64,000 nt of DNA from NCBI GenBank assembly GCA_963920635.1, contig OY987305.1:21290876-21354875 (forward strand), given 5' to 3'. Positions 41,032-52,547 of this stretch are shown piece by piece (the stretch's first letter is position 1; the number at the start of each line of letters is the position of its first letter). The notes under the pieces were generated by a model. It did no database searches, was not told the DNA's origin, and was given only the letters and a program-made list of their open reading frames with translations. The position numbers and the translations under genes are program-made. The stretch is from Pseudeuparius sepicola. Lineage: Eukaryota > Arthropoda > Insecta > Coleoptera > Anthribidae.

Positions 41032-41149
41032 AGGGGATTGCATAACCCGCAAAAAAAGGAAGAAAACTTACTGCTCACAATATAATTACAAAACTGCCAA
41101 TATTAGCCAAAAATAACCATAACAGTGACTAATAGCACATCCTAATTTC

Positions 41150-41904
41150 CTTCTTGAGGACAAGATAACAGGGTAACAATGAGGGGAGCAGACACATAGT
41201 TGTAACCAAATTTACCCCTTGGAGGACACATGGACCTCACATTTATCCAATAATATGACAACAAAAAGGCTAAAAAAAAGACTAAATTTTGTTCTTGTAG
41301 GATACACGTGCGAACTCCACACTTACCCAATAATAATAATATGGTAAAAAATAAAGGAGTAAGCACATAACTGCACGGCCGACCAAATTTTTTCCCCCTG
41401 GAGGACACACGTACTCCACGTACTCCACGTTCTCCATTTAACCAACAATATTAACATTACAGGGAAAAGCAGGTATGGACAAGGCCTCACACACGATCAA
41501 ATTTATCTCTGGCAGATTCAGAGGCCCTACTTTTACCCAATAATAAAACGATAAAGTAATTGCAAGACATTACTGAAAGATCAAATTCCTTACCTGGATT
41601 ACATTTTCACACAAAAGGAATATGGGAACAAAGAAGGAAAGGAGACAAGTACATGACTGTATACGGCTACGACCGATTTTCCCCAATGGAGAACACGTAG
41701 ATAATAATTATATACAACAGGGAGGCATAATTTATAAATGTATGACCTAACCTAACCTAAACATTCTCGAAAGCTCCACTGTTTGGTGGGTATGTATAGA
41801 TCCACAGCCTCATAGCAAATGGGGGCATTCAAGGAGTCTGGGATTACAGTAGAAAGAAGACATAACGTCGGGACCAAATTCTCCTTTTTTCCTATTTTCC
41901 AATG
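41150..41904 (+). repeat. Degenerate ~100-150-bp tandem units
   Basis: Loose repeats of GCACATAACTGCA, then GACCAAATTT, CCCTGGAGGACACA and CCCAATAATAAT occur near 41190, 41280, 41370, 41500 and 41670, and one more unit resumes at 43225-43290 after the hAT element. They follow the cloverleaf array directly and may belong to the same locus. Confidence 0.65.
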
Positions 41905-41912
41905 GTAATAAG

Positions 41913-43211
41913 TAAAGAGCGGAATAATATGCATTTAATTTCAATCGAAATATGCGCATATATGCATCATTTTTATTTAAAATATGCAATAATATGCATT
42001 TATTTGACCAAATATGCAATAATATGCATTTATATTACATGTACAAATACCTTAAAAAACACCAAAACTGATTTTAGAGAAAGGGTTTATTTTAAGAAAA
42101 ATGAAAGGAGAACAAATACATGAAATGCCTCGTAAAATACCTATATTAAAGCAGAATTATAAAAACATTTTAATTTGAAATTGTATAGTAGGAATTTATG
42201 ATTAAATAATTTTCAAAGTTTTCCAATAAAAATCTTTGCCTTCTGTCGGTAAAAATATGTTTATATACAGGGTGAGTCTGAAATAACTGGCATCCTTTTT
42301 TGGGTACGAGAGATGGTCATTCTGAACAACTTTTCTTAATAATTTTTTTCCTATCGCCGAAATTTTTCTCTAATTTACCCACCTAAAATGCCCCTTCTAT
42401 GAAGACACGGCACTGACGGATAGCGTAAAGTAAACTCGGTCTCAAAATACTATACTAGTTGATGATTTACCATTTTCTACTCGGTTGTTGGCAGGGCGCC
42501 AGTGCCGTGTTTTCATAGAGGGGGGATTTTGAGGGGATGAATTATAGAAAAATCTCGGCGCTAGGAAAAAAAATTATTAAGAAAAGTGGTTCAGAATGAC
42601 CGTCTCTATTACCCAAAAAAAGGATGCCAGTTATTTCAGACTCACCCTGTATAGAAAAGCTTCTCTCAACATCTGCCGATGTAATAGGATATTATAATTT
42701 GGGTAGTAAGGTACAAGTCCAAGGTGCAACTTCGTTGGATGATTTACCATCAAAAATACTCTTTACTGCCATTAAAGATTTGGACCCTTCATTCTATTCT
42801 ACAGTAGAGCATCTAATTTTTTTCTAACTTTAATACCTACATCACCGGGAACCTTTCTACATTTAGCGGAAAATGTTTGAACAAAATCAATCGATTTGCT
42901 TAAACCTAAATTTCTACTTTCTAATGAAAGAATTATTATCTGGTATAAAACTAAAATTAACTTTAATAAAAACAAGTTGGTTAGCTACATCCGCATTTTT
43001 CAGGATTTCTTGACAATGCACTACACACTGCGAGTTGTCTCTGGGCTCTCATAATCTTGGTTATATCTTATATCTATAATTAAGTATAGGAAAAACGCAT
43101 GCAAATATGCACAAAAATATAGTTTTTCCAGAAATATGCAATGTTTTGTGAAATTGAATAAAATATGCAAAAAATGCATATATATGCAATTTGCATATAT
43201 TCCGCCCTTTA
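41913..43211. mobile_element. hAT-like element, 8-bp TSD, AT-rich subterminal repeats
   Basis: Ends TAAAGAGCGGAATAATATGC and GCATATATTCCGCCCTTTA. The flanks are GTAATAAG (41905-41912) and GTAATAAT (43212-43219), an 8-bp duplication with one change. Many AATATGCAT units lie inside both ends. 42654-42825 (+) is coding-like (GYYNLGSKVQVQGATSLDDL) and may be a transposase relic; I cannot identify it. A TA foldback (42268-42650) is nested within. Confidence 0.8.
42268..42650. mobile_element. TA-flanked foldback, CAGGGTGAGTC ends
   Basis: CAGGGTGAGTCTGAAATAAC at the left and GTTATTTCAGACTCACCCTG at the right are perfect inverted ends; the arms meet near 42450. TA on both sides. Nested in the hAT-like element 41913-43211. 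Confidence 0.9.
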
Positions 43212-43219
43212 GTAATAAT

Positions 43220-45599
43220 GTAATGACGAAGCAGGCAAATAACTGCAAAACCAAATTTCACTTAGAGGATACATAAGTTCTCCTTAGAAAAATGATCTAT
43301 ATTATGCACAAAATCTTGCTCCTTATAAATAATGCATCTCATTTTTTCTTTATTATCAAACATTTCTCCCTGTGCGAATCTTATTAGCTTCAGTTTACGG
43401 ATCCGCTGATCCGATGGTAAACTAAATAGAGGGAATGTGACATGGAAGGTGTGTTATCTGCTATGTTTGCATTCATAATTGGGGATTACTAAATTTCCAT
43501 ATTGTAGTGTTTTTTATTGAGCCAGGTTTCGCACATGCCCACCATGTCAAGGTTTTTGGTGTAGTAAAGGATGATATGATTTTGAGGCTTCGGAGTCCCA
43601 TAAAAGATATATGAGAGCTCCAATTGCCTCACTGTAGGAAATCTTATTATCGATTTCTTCCTTCCCTGTTGAATTTGGCATGGAGCTTTGTCTTATGATA
43701 GGCGTTGATATACTTTGTTACAACCCATCATTCCAAATCTCTCTAAGACCCTCGGATTTGGACAACTAAGAACTTGAACATGCGCAGAATCTTTCTTAGG
43801 CTGTGACTCACAATAAGGTAATGTTTGAGGTTCTGCTTTACCTCAGCTTAATTTTCATATTTAAGCTGTGGCATTACTCCCAGCATACCATACGAGAAAA
43901 GCTGGTACGCTGACCTTGAATGGCTGTTTGTGACAGTGTGAGTATAAGAGCTACAGTGTCATATAAGGTTTGTTCCAACAGAGTTTTGAACAATTCTCAA
44001 ACCAGCTATCGATTAACTGATTGGCCAAATAGTTCTGGAATAATTTTCTTGTGTTTGATTGGTTCAAGCCAGTTCTGGAATGGCTCAGAACTGCAGTTGA
44101 AACAAGCCCATGGTGCTTCCTCTCTTCTCCGGATTTGAAATCAACCAACTAAATAGTCTAGAAGTGCAAAAGAAATCAAAAGAAAACAATTCCGCGTAGT
44201 GAAGTTAAAACCTAATTTTTGAAAACTTTCTCGTGACTCCTGAACAATGTGCGTTAATGCAAATTCAAGCATTTATAGCGCCTTTTTAGTTACGAAAACG
44301 TCGATTTGGTAGCTTTGGAACCACCATTTTCGCCAAATGAGGCAGGTTTGGAACACGACTTTATTGCACAGGTCTAGGATGGAATCATATCGCCATGTAT
44401 ATGAACTATCAACATAGTACTCAAACAAGGACGGTACCTACCAAATTTCTCAATTTCCAATAGTTATTCTACAATTGCCCTAATAATTATTATATTATTA
44501 GAGGAGACAACCCCAAATGGCATATAGCTGCGTTAATGCAAAAAAAAACCGCAGAATGCATATACGAGTAATTAAATATAATACGTCGATGTCAAAAAGG
44601 GGCAAGAATAATAACAATAAAATTTAAATATATATCTCCTATATTTTATACTAATGACCATTTCACATAATATAAGGACTCATGTATAGAATATAGTATA
44701 TATACAGGGGTATTTAAAAAAACATGCTACCTATCATCGGTATATGGATCCATTTAATTTTTAATTGATTTTTTTTCTCTCGCCACGTAAACTTAAACCA
44801 AACTGATTAAAAGACAACTTCTTCCAGCAAAATTCATAAAGGCCTGATATTAAAAAAAAAAACACTGAACGATAACTCAAAATTAACTTCAACAAATTTG
44901 TCTTCTGAACTTTCGGGGAATAAATCTTCCTCCGTGATAATGTCACAAAGAAATTTCAGACAATATCGGTGAAATTCAACCAAGAAGGCAAAATTGAAGG
45001 TGCTTCGAAATTTTGTAACATGATATACATATTATATATATTTGGGTTCGTTGTTACCAACGTATATGAGTATGATCAAAGAAAATAATACTACGCACTA
45101 TTATTTTCTTTGGTATGATACAAGAAATAACTACAATCTACATACGGGGGTCTCTAGAAGTTTACCCATGTTTGCGTGTATTGATTTATTGACTACCATG
45201 ATTTGGGTATTCGAGGGAGCCTAGTCTTTTTGAGAGAGCAGAGAATGTCATTTATGTATTATGACTGGCTGTAACTTGCAATATACAGTTTTTCTTCCAG
45301 TATTTTAATGCTAATTAATTGCTGCTTCCTAACAGAGACCCTGTTTCTGAGGAGCCACATTGGTTACAGATTTGCATGTTTTATATTTGTCATATATTTT
45401 TTTATTAGATAATATATGCATACCTACTTGCAGACCGACATAAAGGTTGGATACATTTTTTCAGCATATTGCTCAACTAGTGGGCGTGGACATACATACG
45501 TATACCTACCTACCTATAGTACGTTAGTAAAAGTGCATCTGTTTTCAAAATATATTTGAATCAATGTTGATAGATCGTTCTTGTTCTTTAAACATCTAC
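43220..45599. other. No recognised gene; one MITE
   Basis: Apart from a MITE at 43967-44109, no gene or repeat partner was found. A palindrome at 45073-45117 (AAGAAAATAAT and its complement around CTACGCACT) could fold. TTCGAGGGAGCC near 45212 is unremarkable. Confidence 0.4.
43967..44109. mobile_element. ~143-bp MITE with ~40-bp imperfect ends
   Basis: GGTTTGTTCCAACAGAGTTT at the left and CTGCAGTTGAAACAAGCCC at the right pair imperfectly over ~40 bp; the inner parts contain CTCAAACCAGC and CAAGCCAGTTC. No coding capacity. Confidence 0.6.
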
Positions 45600-45637
45600 A
45601 TTGGTATTTGTAATATGAAGGATGAGACGGCAGTATA

Positions 45638-45949
45638 ATTATAAGATCAACTGACTTACCTGTAAGGAAGTTTGAGCTGAATTATACTGCAGTCTCATCC
45701 GATTATTACAAACCCTCCCTGATCCCCACCCTTAACGATCTATCACAAAATAAGCACTGAGATAGATTTTAGCGACGATCAGGTGACTGGCGGCGGTTGG
45801 GACAAAAAACACCTTTCTTTAAACGTTTGTATGGCGTTTGTACAGAGTGAAGCAAACTACATTAGTATTTGTAATAATCGGATGAGACTGCAGTATAATC
45901 CAGCTCAAACTTCCTTACAGGTAAGTCAGTTGATCTTATAATTATTCAT
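45638..45949. repeat. Inverted repeat, ~76-bp arms
   Basis: ATAAGATCAACTGACTTACC ... at 45640-45713 is mirrored at 45874-45949. The spacer holds the dispersed repeat shared with 39960-40100. A third partial copy (TTTGTAATATGAAGGATGAG) is at 45607-45639. Confidence 0.8.
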
Positions 45950-46201
45950 CATTTGTACTTTTTGGTCTATCCATGATATACCTTGTACTTTAAAAACTGA
46001 TGGGAAGAAATTGTTAATATTTATTGCCATTTTGTTATTATTTTGATTTATTAAAATAAGTAAGTACCTATCTCGCAGATTATAATCTGAACATATCTTC
46101 CAATTTTCAAGTTAATCCTATGAAAACTGAAAGTTACAAGAAAATTTTCCTCTATCAAGGATGTATACTTAAAAAAACGGTAGAATGAAATTTTTAATAT
46201 A

Positions 46202-46816
46202 CAGTGCCCGCCAAAAAGTCTGCACCATATGGTAAAAATTTTTAGTAAATAACTTACGGAAAATTTGTTTGCGGCATCAGGTTTTGCTTGCTCTAGAACC
46301 AAAATTGACAAAAAATTGCAAAAAAAAAATAAAATGAGGGCTTGTTGAAGAAGCACGCTTGGTGCAAAACTGATCTCATTTTTACAGATAAACACATAAA
46401 TTCGATTTACAAACTTCTTTCTATAGTAAATGGTTGTAAAAACACACAAATATTTCTGTCATGCTGATCTGACCAGAAATATCTAGAAAATTTAAAATAT
46501 TATGTCTAATAATATCCAACAAAGGGCAAAATATGAAAATCGTAGTAGGCTCTTGAAATTTTGCACAGTGGTATAAAATTGCGAAAGAAACATATTTTTC
46601 TTATGCCTTTTTTCGAAATTCGGTTAAATAAGCCCATTTTTCGGACATTTTTTTCATTAATGTCAAATTTGGCATATAAAAGAGACTACGTCACAACATT
46701 TGATAATGTCAATTTTGGTTCTAGAGCAAGCAAAACCTGATGCCGCAAACAAATTTTCCGTAAGTTATTTACTAAAAATTTTTTCCCATATGGTGCAGAC
46801 TTTTTGGCGGGCACTG
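46202..46816. mobile_element. TA-flanked mariner-like foldback, CAGTGCCCGCC ends
   Basis: CAGTGCCCGCCAAAAAGTCT at the left and its complement at the right, TA on both sides, arms of ~110 bp. The paralogous sequence at about 47895-47935 (TTTTTAATATTTATTGTCG) lacks it. The minus-strand 132-codon frame crossing the left arm is not a gene. Confidence 0.9.
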
Positions 46817-47005
46817 TATATTGTCGTTTTGTTATTATTTTGATTTAAACTAAGTATCTTCAGAAATAATCTAACATAACTATCAAAAATTCACCTTAAC
46901 TGCGTGGCTAACTGGGATCTTTTAAATGATTTAAATGGAAATATCAACATGTTATATATCGTTGTAATGAGAAAAATTAGTTGTTTTAAAATATCCAAAA
47001 ATATA

Positions 47006-47229
47006 CAGGATGTTTATTATTAAAAACAAAAAATATATATATTGTCGCACTTTTACACACCCTGTATAATCCCTGCATAATCCTACCTTTCTAAAGCCCG
47101 ATACTTACCTTGCAACTTTTATATAAAACTTTTTTTGCATATCAGGCTTTAGAAAGGTGGGTCTGCGGATTATACGGAGTATCATATAAGTTGGACAAAA
47201 TATTTTTTGTTTGGATATTAAATATCCTG
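47006..47229. mobile_element. TA-flanked foldback, CAGGATGTTT ends
   Basis: CAGGATGTTTATTATT and AATATCCTG, flanked by TA and by inverted AAAATATCC/GGATATTTT-like sequence. An inner pair ATAATCC...CTTTCTAAAGCC is mirrored around 47130. It sits in the dispersed repeat whose uninterrupted copy is at 48110-48130. Confidence 0.65.
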
Positions 47230-47245
47230 TATATTTTTGGATATC

Positions 47246-47812
47246 TTAACACGTTGACCGCCATGCGAAGCACGTGTGACTCGCATGGCTCCTTGCTAGA
47301 TGGGCCGCGCGACTCATGTGTTTCGCATATATAATTTTACGTCAAGCCACGTTGCTCACAGGTGCTTCACGCTATAATAATAGTCTTATGGGCGATTGAC
47401 GGGAATGGCCTGGAAGACAAAACATTTGTATTGGCCCAGCTCTAAACTGAATTGAAATGGTGTTATATTAGTAACATATTTAGTAATAATATTAATGCAT
47501 GTTTAATGATTTTTGGCCTTTTTATTGAAATATTTCATATGCTTCAAAAATAAATTCAACATATATTATTTGTTTGAATATATTTTTTTGAAAATATATG
47601 TGTGCATCGCATGACTTCAACATAAGTATTTTGCTCTACAGACCACGAGATGCACACGTGCATCTCACTCAGAACAAAGGCTCAGGGATCAAATAATGTC
47701 AAATGTGGTCATTTTATGTCTTATTTATAACATCTCGGACATCTATAAACAAAAAAATATCTGGCCCCAGACACTTAAGAAATATATTCTATTACGGCGG
47801 TCAACGTGTTAA
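47246..47812. mobile_element. TTAA-flanked MITE, CACGTTGACCGCC ends
   Basis: TTAACACGTTGACCGCC at the left and GGCGGTCAACGTGTTAA at the right, with TTAA at both extremes. TTAA target duplication is diagnostic of the piggyBac superfamily. The interior (~560 bp) has no transposase. Confidence 0.85.
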
Positions 47813-47819
47813 AAGATCT

Positions 47820-48135
47820 AATTTTTCTGAATTCAGCGATATATAACATGTTGATATTTGCATTTCCCCTTAGCAAAAAAAAAAGTAGAAAGAAATTTTT
47901 AATATTTATTGTCGTTTTGTTATTATTTTGATTTAATAGAGTAAGTATCTTCAGAAATAACCTAACATAACTGTCAAAAATTCACCTTAACTGCGTGGCT
48001 AACTGGGATCTTTTAAAATGATTTTTGTAAAATTACATCCCCATATCTTGCTAAAGGGAAATGGAAATATCAACATGTTATATATCATTGTAATAAGAAA
48101 AATTAGTTGTTTTAAAATATCCGAAAATATACTGA
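47820..48135 (+). repeat. Dispersed repeat, uninterrupted copy
   Basis: It matches 46820-46998 (CTGCGTGGCTAACTGGGATC, AATGGAAATATCAACATGTT) and the flanks of 39450-39779 and 46202-46816. It serves as the empty-site reference for both insertions. Confidence 0.75.
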
Positions 48136-48239
48136 AAATAAACCCAAAAAAACTTCATCTTATAACATTTCTAGCAATTACAGCCCTGTTTTCAGCGACA
48201 ATTTAACTCGTCAAAAATAAACCAATAAAAAGATTTTTA

Positions 48240-48515
48240 ATTTTTTACTAATTTTCAGCGAACACCGCTGGCATTTTGTCAATTTGGTTTTGTCACTTTG
48301 ACACTTAGTAGTAATTTTTGGGCTTTAAAAGTGGTCTATACTTCTTTAGATACAATTTACAGCCACAAAATAAATATCTCTTCATTTCTTTAACTATTAC
48401 ATGCAATGGAAAGGCAAATATAAATAAAAATAAATTCGCACATGCCCGGCTTGAACCTGGGAAGCTCCGCATGTGAAGCAGGAATGTTAACAACCCCTAC
48501 ACCAAGCTCGGAATT
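48240..48515 (-). mobile_element. tRNA-derived SINE
   Basis: On the minus strand, a box A-like TTGGTGTAGGGGTT (near 48492-48506) is followed by box B GGTTCAAGCC (48457-48448) at tRNA-like spacing, then an AT-rich tail. RNA polymerase III would transcribe it. It is not a true tRNA: the stems are incomplete. Confidence 0.6.
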
Positions 48516-49612
48516 AAAAATTAAACTCTGCAGCCCTGTCACTTTAAAAACTTTCTATTCCTATTATTTATAATTATTATGTATAGATAAAACATTCCAA
48601 TAACACCACAGTCTCTCAATATATGTGAAAAAAAAAAACTAAAAATTGAATCATTACTTCCTTACCATCTTCTTAATAATTTATGTAAAATTTTAATATT
48701 TCACACATCCTAAATTAATATAATATCTACTTATCTATTTATGTCAGGTCTGGCCGCCTCAAATCTCCCCAATATAATATCATATCTTTTAAAAACAACC
48801 TGTATAAGTAGGTATATAAAGTTATCAGATCTAGACATCCACATAAACATTTCCCACAATGCTATATAGAAAGTTTTCTATACAATTTTTTCTCAGGTGA
48901 CTTTCCACAACCAGACAAGTTTTGTGTATTTTTTATCAGTTGTTTAATACAGACAGAAATTTTGAGTGATAAACAAACCACCCTTTTGTGATCTCTGTAA
49001 TAAGTGCATTATAAATTAAAGTTGACAAAATGTTTATTGCATACTCAGATACCAATATGAACTAAGCAATGGAAAACTGTTTGCAACATAAATGCAATCT
49101 TTGCAGCTATGTAGACATACTTAATTATTATTACATGCTGTAATCTGTATATTGCTGGATAAGAAAAGTTTAGAGTAGATCACTAGGTTGGAAAACACTT
49201 CACTAGCCAGAAAAAGTGTTTTCTTATCAACTCTCAATAGTTATAGTAATCAATAAATGGCACTGCGTATGCATTCTAGCATTCTAACTCATTTCTAGTA
49301 AGAAAATTGTGTCCACTTTTTCAGAAATGTCTCTAATTTCGAGTGAAAAGTTCAATAAATTTATATAAAATAATTTTCAGTTAATAAAATTTCTGTTTTT
49401 TCATATGTCATAGTGCAATAAAACAAATCCATCAAGTAACGTCAATACAATATTTTGTTTTTCGCCACCTACTGTGGATGTAAATATAATTTCAATGAAA
49501 TGAATAAACAACTTTTTTCTGTAAATATTTTTACACAATCTATTTGATTGTGAATAATAGTATATTATGAACCAAGGCAGAAAACATTTCATTTGTTAGA
49601 TCGACCAAGATG
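48516..49612. other. No recognised gene
   Basis: AT-rich. A TTTTTTCTCAG acceptor at 48886-48896 is followed by a 31-codon open frame (FPQPDKFCVFFISCL) that could be an exon; nothing else supports it. Confidence 0.3.
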
Positions 49613-50170
49613 TGGTCAGCCATATCCCGAGGCTGTAATGAACTTGTGCCGAGTTGTATATACTATGTCATTCCCAATCATCCCAATATTCAATTAAAAA
49701 AGTTGTTTATTGTAACAATCACAGTAGGCCGCGATGGAATGCAATATTATATTATTGACATTGGGATTTATTTATCTTTGAAAGATTTTATCGTGCTGTT
49801 AATACGATAAACTGAAGATCTTACATGAATATGTTATTATACTCTTCTCAAAATTAGAGAGATAGCTGCAATTTTTTACCAGCAAAGGGTTAAGATAGCG
49901 CCATTTATTGGGGATTAGAACTACCAAAAGCTGGTAAAAACTATTTTCCGGATAGTAACAGTGTTTTCCGACTAGGAGAAGTAAATGACCTATTAACTTT
50001 TTTAGCCAGAAATCTATAGATTGCCTACAGCCATGATCGTAAATAAAAGAGTATACACACCTTGGCGGATGTTTCATTACAGCCTCGGGATATCGCTCAC
50101 CTCCGCGCTATTTACCTCGGTCGATCGAACATACCCCTCGGCTATGATGAAAGGTCTTCTACCTCGGTAT
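49613..50170. repeat. Inverted repeat with CCTCGG motifs
   Basis: CATATCCCGAGGCTGTAATGAA at about 49620 is mirrored at about 50073 (TTCATTACAGCCTCGGGATAT, quoted in part). 50110-50165 has repeated TTTACCTCGG, related to 28970-29035. Confidence 0.6.
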
Positions 50171-50437
50171 TATTTACTTGTTATTTACTTATCATAAGAT
50201 GCCCAATCGTTATTGAAATCTCTGTAGCTCAATATTTACATTTCATTTTTAAGTATAAACTCGAGCAACGTGTATTGCAAACAAATTACATAATCTTCAT
50301 TTTATATGAGGGTCAATCACTTGTACCACAACCTGACTAATAAACTTAGGGAATTAAGACTAAGTGGGGAAGCTGCCCAGTGCCGGACTTCGGCACAGTT
50401 TAAATTTCACAACATATTTTTTTCAGTAGCTAGCACT

Positions 50438-50605
50438 ATGAGCGAACAAGTAGTAGTACCAAGTATCATTATACAGCTTAATATCAAGTTTCATGTGAAT
50501 GAAAATGGTCCAACTCAAATAACAGATTACAAGCAGAGTAATGAGACATTATCAAGGGCCCAAGTGTTTAAGCATCCAGTGGAACTGGGGAGTGGACGTA
50601 ACTAA
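50438..50605 (+). CDS. Small ORF, 55 codons, unknown
   Basis: It starts at ATG 50438 (MSEQVVVPSIIIQLNIKFHV), 11 bases after a TTTTTTTCAG acceptor, and ends TAA at 50603-50605. It reads as a soluble, coding-like segment with no motif I recognise. It could be a first coding exon, a small gene or a transposon piece. Confidence 0.35.
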   Translation: MSEQVVVPSIIIQLNIKFHVNENGPTQITDYKQSNETLSRAQVFKHPVELGSGRN

Positions 50606-51400
50606 GTACAAAACTGAAGTCAGCTGTAGAAAATTCTGAACCAGGGATTACACACTGAAATAACTTCTCCCCAGTTCTGTACAGTGTTCAACCACAATTA
50701 CTTGTAATGAGTTCAATTGTTTCTGGTTTAATTATGATCTTGAAAGATACAGATGTTAAGTTTCGAATTTTGTTACGTGTAAACGCTGCATGCCACTAAA
50801 GCATTTGGTCTCTCAATATTGTTTTATTATGGAACTGTGTAAAATTTAATATTGTTATAAGTATACAATGTGGCCCCGGATTGCTTGTAGGCCAGGGAAA
50901 TTACGGTAAAAAATAACGAAACCTAGACAAAATTCATAACCGCATTTACATCACAAAATATTGGTAATAAATGAACGCCAGAATTGTTTTTTATACAAAA
51001 TAAATATACGCGTGTGGGCGTTTTTTAGAATAATACATTTTCTTGTTGTAATAATAATATTAGTAAGTAAGGTATATAAAGTTGAGATTGATAAATTAAA
51101 CAGATTACGTTTACGCAAGTACCTATCCGAATGATGTAAAAATGATATATTGCGTAATATTTTGTTGGGCAAAAATATTAACTGCATTTTTATTATTATA
51201 ATTACCTTAAAAATCAAGTATTAACATTTGTTCTGAAATTAAACATATTGTTTCGCTGGAAATCGCATTTTAAAGAAATTTGAAGCTGTGTTTGAGAGCA
51301 AAATTATTAACTGGCTGATTTTTGTTAAACTTTGTAAGTGGATACTAAGTCTTGTTAAATTTTTTGAAATTAAACAAAAATTGGTAACAGAAGTATTTTG

Positions 51401-52085
51401 AAATGACAAATGACAGTTGACCTACATGCGCCGTAAACAAATGTTTAATTTCGCTATATGTGATTTAATATAGTTATATTGTAAAAAGTTAAACAAAAAA
51501 ACCAGTTAATATTTTTGCTTTCCTAAGGAAATGACAAGTGACAGTTGTCCTATATGCGCCGTAAATAAATGTTTAATTTCGCTATATATGATTCAATATA
51601 GTTATATTGTAAAAAGTTAAACAAAAAAAACAGTTAATATTTTTGCCTAGTCTATACCAATGAGAAGTTACAGCTGACGTACATGCGGCTCAGATAAATG
51701 TTTAATTTTGTATAAGTTACATTCTATTTGTAAAAGGGAATGATCATCTGCAATAAAAACGTAGTTAATATTTTTGCTTTTGCCGAAATAGAAAATTATC
51801 CGATTTTTATCCCTCTTTGTCGATCTAAGTTACTTCCATATTCTTAAAATGTTTAATTTCTTAATATATGTTAGCAAGGAAAGTTTTTTTACCTAATGAG
51901 TCTAAAAAAATCCAGTTAACATGTTTGCTCGAAATTTCTAACGAAAAATAGGTGTTTATTGAGGTAACTCAAGGTTCAGTTTTTTCAAAATGTTTAATTT
52001 TTGGTTTCTACCAACGTATTTACTTATAACTTTGATATGGTAAAACAAAATTGCAGTTAATATTTTTTTCTAGGTCAAATTCTAT
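51401..52085 (+). repeat. 128-bp tandem array, five decaying copies
   Basis: Units start near 51401, 51529, 51659, 51785 and 51925. Each has AAATGTTTAATTT near its middle and CAGTTAATATTTTTGC near its end. Units 1 and 2 are almost identical, unit 3 clearly diverged, and units 4 and 5 keep only the two motifs. Confidence 0.85.
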
Positions 52086-52547
52086 TTTCCCTGGCCTATT
52101 GGACGACTCTTGTAAATGCCAAAAAATGTCAAGCTCAAATCGATCTTTCGGGGTTCAGCTCTGCTTGGTATGAAACTAATTTGTGACATAATTTTAAAAA
52201 AATCAAGTACCTATGCCTTTTTGATAAACTAGTTTTCACACCCTTTTTGTAGGTTTTACGTCAAACTATTATAAAGGAAGCTTGTTTGGAATGAAAAACT
52301 GAGTACGTTTGCAAAATTTCAAAAGTCTAGGCTACTTTGATTTGATAACCTATTTTTAGAAAAGTTACCTTTCTGTAGCTTTCACATCAAATTGTAGCCT
52401 AAGCCTACTTATATTTGTATGCGTTTTAAGTTTTTTTAGCAGAAAAAAACAAAAGTAGACCTATGCTTTTGAAAAATTTATAGCATCTACCCAGTTTTTC
52501 ATCAAGAACAAGTTTCCACGGTAACATTTTGAAGTGAAAGCTACTTA

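Noticed and set aside
46051..46449. 132-codon minus-strand ORF
   Set aside because: It runs across a foldback arm and the host repeat; no motif.
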